From Candidatus Woesearchaeota archaeon (lineage in GTDB: Archaea; Nanobdellota; Nanobdellia; Woesearchaeales; UBA525), in contig JAJPEB010000057.1 of the NCBI GenBank assembly GCA_023252315.1, forward strand, positions 1-8,002: a stretch of 8,002 nucleotides of DNA, in the 5' to 3' direction. Shown here in pieces: positions 6,396 through 8,002 of this stretch (its first letter is position 1; each line of letters begins with the position of its first letter). The notes beneath the pieces were generated by a model. That model was not told the DNA's origin, searched no databases, and saw nothing but the letters and a program-made list of their open reading frames with translations. The position numbers and the translations under genes are program-made.

Positions 6396-6417
6396 GAAAA
6401 AATCTTGAATGGAAAAC
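6380..6417 (-). terminator. T-rich terminator after the small acidic protein gene
   Basis: On the minus strand, T runs follow the stop at 6435: TTTT near 6415, TTTTTT at 6402-6397, and TTTT at 6385-6382. Repeated U tracts are the archaeal termination signal, and their place just after the acidic gene supports that gene being real and monocistronic. Confidence 0.55.
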
Positions 6418-6434
6418 AGCCTGCGATCGGAAGG

Positions 6435-6554
6435 TCAGTCGCTCTCCCCTTCGATGTCGACGTCCATGTCGTCCCAGTCGATCTCCTCGGAGGACGCGTC
6501 CTTCCCGAGGTCGTCCACGCGCTCGCTCTCATCTTCCTTGTAGTTCACGAACAT
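6435..6554 (-). CDS. Small acidic protein (39 aa), unknown function
   Basis: I do not recognise this protein. It begins MFVNYKEDESERVDD and ends WDDMDVDIEGESD. Seventeen of 39 residues are Asp or Glu against three Lys/Arg, so it is strongly negative (about -14) and probably unstructured alone, with one tryptophan (27) in an acidic setting. The case for a real gene is regulatory: a TATA box at 6600-6608 predicts transcription near 6578, a GAGGTG ribosome site lies at 6560-6565, five bases before ATG 6554, and a T-rich terminator follows the stop. The frame is open upstream to 6647, but that part crosses the promoter and is rejected. Such acidic peptides often bind basic partners such as RNA polymerase, ribosomal or DNA-binding proteins, or mimic nucleic acid; for this one it is speculation. 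Confidence 0.7.
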   Translation of the reverse strand: MFVNYKEDESERVDDLGKDASSEEIDWDDMDVDIEGESD

Positions 6555-6599
6555 GGCTCCACCTCGCGCGCAATCGGCGACGAGAGGATGCTGCGTGAG

Positions 6600-6610
6600 T
6601 ATATAAAATT
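6600..6610 (-). promoter_or_regulatory. TATA box of the small acidic protein gene
   Basis: AATTTTATATA on the minus strand, the strongest A/T block in this intergenic stretch. The predicted transcript start is near 6578, giving a 24-base leader that contains the GAGGTG ribosome site. It lies back to back with the plus-strand TATA box at 6648-6655, forming a divergent promoter pair 48 bases apart. Confidence 0.65.
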
Positions 6611-6647
6611 GGCGCAGCGCATCCGGGCCGCTCGCGCGGGCGCGCAC

Positions 6648-6655
6648 TTAATATA
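6648..6655 (+). promoter_or_regulatory. TATA box of the DUF4870-like gene
   Basis: TTAATATA with centre near 6651.5, which is 26 bases before the A of ATG 6678. Transcription should start at the codon, giving a leaderless mRNA. No ribosome site is seen before this ATG, in agreement. Confidence 0.6.
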
Positions 6656-6677
6656 GGGAAGCCGGCTCCTCATCCGC

Positions 6678-7019
6678 ATGGGAGCGAAGCGCACGCAGAA
6701 GGAATCCCGCCTCCTCGCCGCGCTGTGCTACCCGGTCTGGCCGCTCGCGCTCGTCGTGCTCCTGCTCGACAAGGACGACGTGTTCGTGCGCTATTCCGCG
6801 ATCAACGGCCTCGGCTTCGCGCTCGGCGTCTTCCTGCTCAGCCTGCCAGTCGCGCTCCTCGGCATGATCCCCATCCTCGGCACGCTCGTCGTGCTCGCCT
6901 TCTGGATCTGCGCGATCGCGCTCGCGGTCTGGTACGCGGTGCGCGCCTACGACGGCGAGCGCGTGGACGTGCCGTTCGTGACGGACCTCCTCAAGAAGAA
7001 CGTCAAGAAGTTCCCGTAG
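6678..7019 (+). CDS. Small DUF4870/Tic20-like multi-helix membrane protein
   Basis: Small integral membrane protein of unknown role. The 113-residue product has a basic N-terminus (MGAKRTQKESR), a first helix (about 13-30), then DKDDVFVRYSAINGLGFALG, the polar turn plus helix start typical of DUF4870/Tic20-like proteins (charged K/D-D followed by FVRxxxxNGL). Two more hydrophobic segments span about 44-61 and 64-90. It ends with a short cytoplasmic tail, RAYDGERVDVPFVTDLLKK, also as in that family, where the tail has a G-x-x-x-x-xP pattern. I assign the family from this pattern only. ATG 6678 is supported by the TATA box 26 bases upstream. The gene is convergent with the helicase-like gene, with only 22 bases between stops and no T-rich terminator in the gap. 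Confidence 0.8.
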   Translation: MGAKRTQKESRLLAALCYPVWPLALVVLLLDKDDVFVRYSAINGLGFALGVFLLSLPVALLGMIPILGTLVVLAFWICAIALAVWYAVRAYDGERVDVPFVTDLLKKNVKKFP

Positions 7020-7041
7020 GCTCTCCGCGCGATCCGCAAGA

Positions 7042-7746
7042 TCAGTCCACGAACTCGATGCTCCCGTCGAGGTACACCCCTTTCTCGAGGCGCACGGGCC
7101 GCCATGCGTCCTCGACCAGCTCCGCGTCGAGCCACGCCGCGAGCTCCTCCTTGTTGCCGATGGTGGCGGAGAGCGCGATGAGCTGCGCCTTGGGAAGCGC
7201 GCGCTTGAGGATCGTGATGACGATCTCGAGCGTGGGGCCGCGCCCGGGGTCGTTGAGCAGGTGCACCTCGTCGATGATGACCGTCTTCACGCGCGCGAGC
7301 CACTCGACGCGGTGGCGCAGCAGCGAGTCGAGCTTCTCTGACGTCACGATCACGATGTCGCTGTTGCCGAGGTGCCCCGACGTCTCGTCGAGGTCGCCCG
7401 TGCTCATCGCGATGGAGAGCGACGGGTAGTCGCGCTTGAACTGGCGGTACTTCTCGCTCGCGAGCGCGCGCAGCGGCACGATGTAGAGCGCCTTCCCCCG
7501 ATCGTGCAGCACGCCGTTGAGCGCCGCGAGCTCGGCGACGAGCGTCTTGCCGGACGCGGTCGGCGTGCACACGAGCAGGTGGCTGTCGTCGAAGAGGCCG
7601 GCGGCGATCGCCTTCACCTGCGCCGGGCGCAGCGTCGTGAAGCCGCGGCTCTCGAGCAGCGCGTAGACCTTCTGCGGGATGCGCTCGCGCAGCTCAAAGA
7701 GGCTGCGCTCTCCCGTCATGCCCGCGGCGGCGCCGGCGCCCGCCAC
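7042..7746 (-). CDS. Hel308/Ski2-like helicase, RecA1 domain only (shortened)
   Basis: N-terminal ATPase domain of a superfamily 2 DNA helicase of the Hel308 type, which acts at stalled replication forks. With 234 residues it contains the Q-motif region LRPAQVKAI, motif I TPTASGKT (61-68), Ia VPLRALASEKY, STGD, VTSEKLDSLLR, motif II DEVH (159-162) with LLNDPGRGPTLE, and motif III SAT (193-195). It stops at a TGA right after RPVRLEKGVYLDGSIEFVD, the usual end of RecA1. RecA2 (motifs IV-VI), the winged helix and the ratchet domain, about 450 residues, are absent. The other minus frames past the stop show no helicase, and the next gene is intact and convergent. The start is uncertain: GTG 7746 has AGGAG eight bases upstream; GTG 7752 and ATG 7719 are alternatives. 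It overlaps or abuts the ArgRS stop, suggesting one operon. Confidence 0.85.
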   Translation of the reverse strand: MAGAGAAAGMTGERSLFELRERIPQKVYALLESRGFTTLRPAQVKAIAAGLFDDSHLLVCTPTASGKTLVAELAALNGVLHDRGKALYIVPLRALASEKYRQFKRDYPSLSIAMSTGDLDETSGHLGNSDIVIVTSEKLDSLLRHRVEWLARVKTVIIDEVHLLNDPGRGPTLEIVITILKRALPKAQLIALSATIGNKEELAAWLDAELVEDAWRPVRLEKGVYLDGSIEFVD

Positions 7747-7748
7747 GC

Positions 7749-8002
7749 TCACATCTCCTGCAGCGCGTCGAGCGCGAGCAGCCCGAGGGCGACCGAGAGC
7801 ACCTGGCGCGCCGCGCGCACGAGCGCGACGCGGTCCGCGCGCAGGCCCTCGTCGGGCGCCGAGAGCACGGGGCAGTCGTGGTAGAACGAGTTGAACGCCT
7901 TGCCGATCGCCATGGCCGCGTGCGCGACCTGGCTCGGCGCGTACTCGCGCGCCGCGCGCTCGACGACCGACGGGAACGACTCGAGGAGGCGCACGAGCGC
8001 CT
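7749..8002 (-). CDS. argS: Arginyl-tRNA synthetase, C-terminal end only (5' part outside window)
   Basis: Charges tRNA-Arg with arginine. Only the last 83 residues are in the window, from the anticodon-binding DALR domain. They contain AFNSFYHDCPVLSA, a strong ArgRS/DALR signature, then ALVRAARQVLSVALGLLALDALQEM, where the C-terminal helix and final methionine match the conserved ArgRS end. The gene enters from the right edge and its stop overlaps the start region of the helicase-like gene (TGTGA), so the two are probably co-transcribed and translationally coupled. Nothing in this part suggests damage. Confidence 0.93.
   Translation of the reverse strand, partial: ALVRLLESFPSVVERAAREYAPSQVAHAAMAIGKAFNSFYHDCPVLSAPDEGLRADRVALVRAARQVLSVALGLLALDALQEM

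Noticed and set aside
6947..7041. Possible frameshifted continuation of the helicase beyond its stop
   Set aside because: The other minus frames here give no helicase-like residues and the region is the intact 3' end of the convergent DUF4870-like gene.

Overview
The window is high-GC DNA from an archaeon. Evidence: an EF-2 with the archaeal-type diphthamide loop, the archaeal gene string L7Ae - S28e - L24e - nucleoside diphosphate kinase, an archaeal class III prepilin peptidase, a Hel308-like helicase domain, TATA boxes about 26 bp upstream of predicted transcript starts, and Shine-Dalgarno (SD) motifs of the GGAGG/AGGTG(A/G) kind. Several ribosomal proteins carry low-complexity tails and one helicase gene is shortened, which fits an uncultured or reduced-genome (possibly DPANN) lineage, but the lineage is a guess. 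High GC produces long meaningless open frames opposite most genes.

Region 1 (1-3542, minus strand) is a translation operon read right to left: TATA box, leader with a candidate kink-turn, rpl7ae, rps28e, rpl24e, ndk, then the elongation factor 2 gene running off the left edge. Genes are separated by a few bases or overlap, and most SD motifs sit inside the preceding stop region. The neighbour downstream of ndk is EF-2, where many archaea have infB.

Region 2 (3543-5334) holds a minus-strand gene for a four-helix membrane protein with a histidine-rich N-terminus, then a plus-strand gene for a short MscL-like mechanosensitive channel followed by a T-rich terminator.

Region 3 (5335-6660) holds a minus-strand prepilin peptidase, a 233-base intergenic stretch containing a cluster of hairpins and a T-run terminator, and a 39-residue acidic protein with its own TATA box and SD motif.

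Region 4 (6661-8002) holds a plus-strand small DUF4870/Tic20-like membrane protein, a convergent minus-strand Hel308-like gene that encodes only the first RecA domain, and the 3' end of the arginyl-tRNA synthetase gene, which overlaps the helicase gene.

Three single-gene units (His-rich protein, prepilin peptidase, DUF4870 protein) have TATA boxes placed so that transcription should start at or within about two bases of the ATG (leaderless mRNA). Operon-internal genes, MscL and the acidic protein have SD motifs. I see no CRISPR array, tRNA, rRNA, insertion sequence or defence system. The most interesting items are the candidate kink-turn in the L7Ae leader, the RecA1-only helicase, the hairpin cluster at 6271-6395, and the His-rich membrane protein of unknown function.
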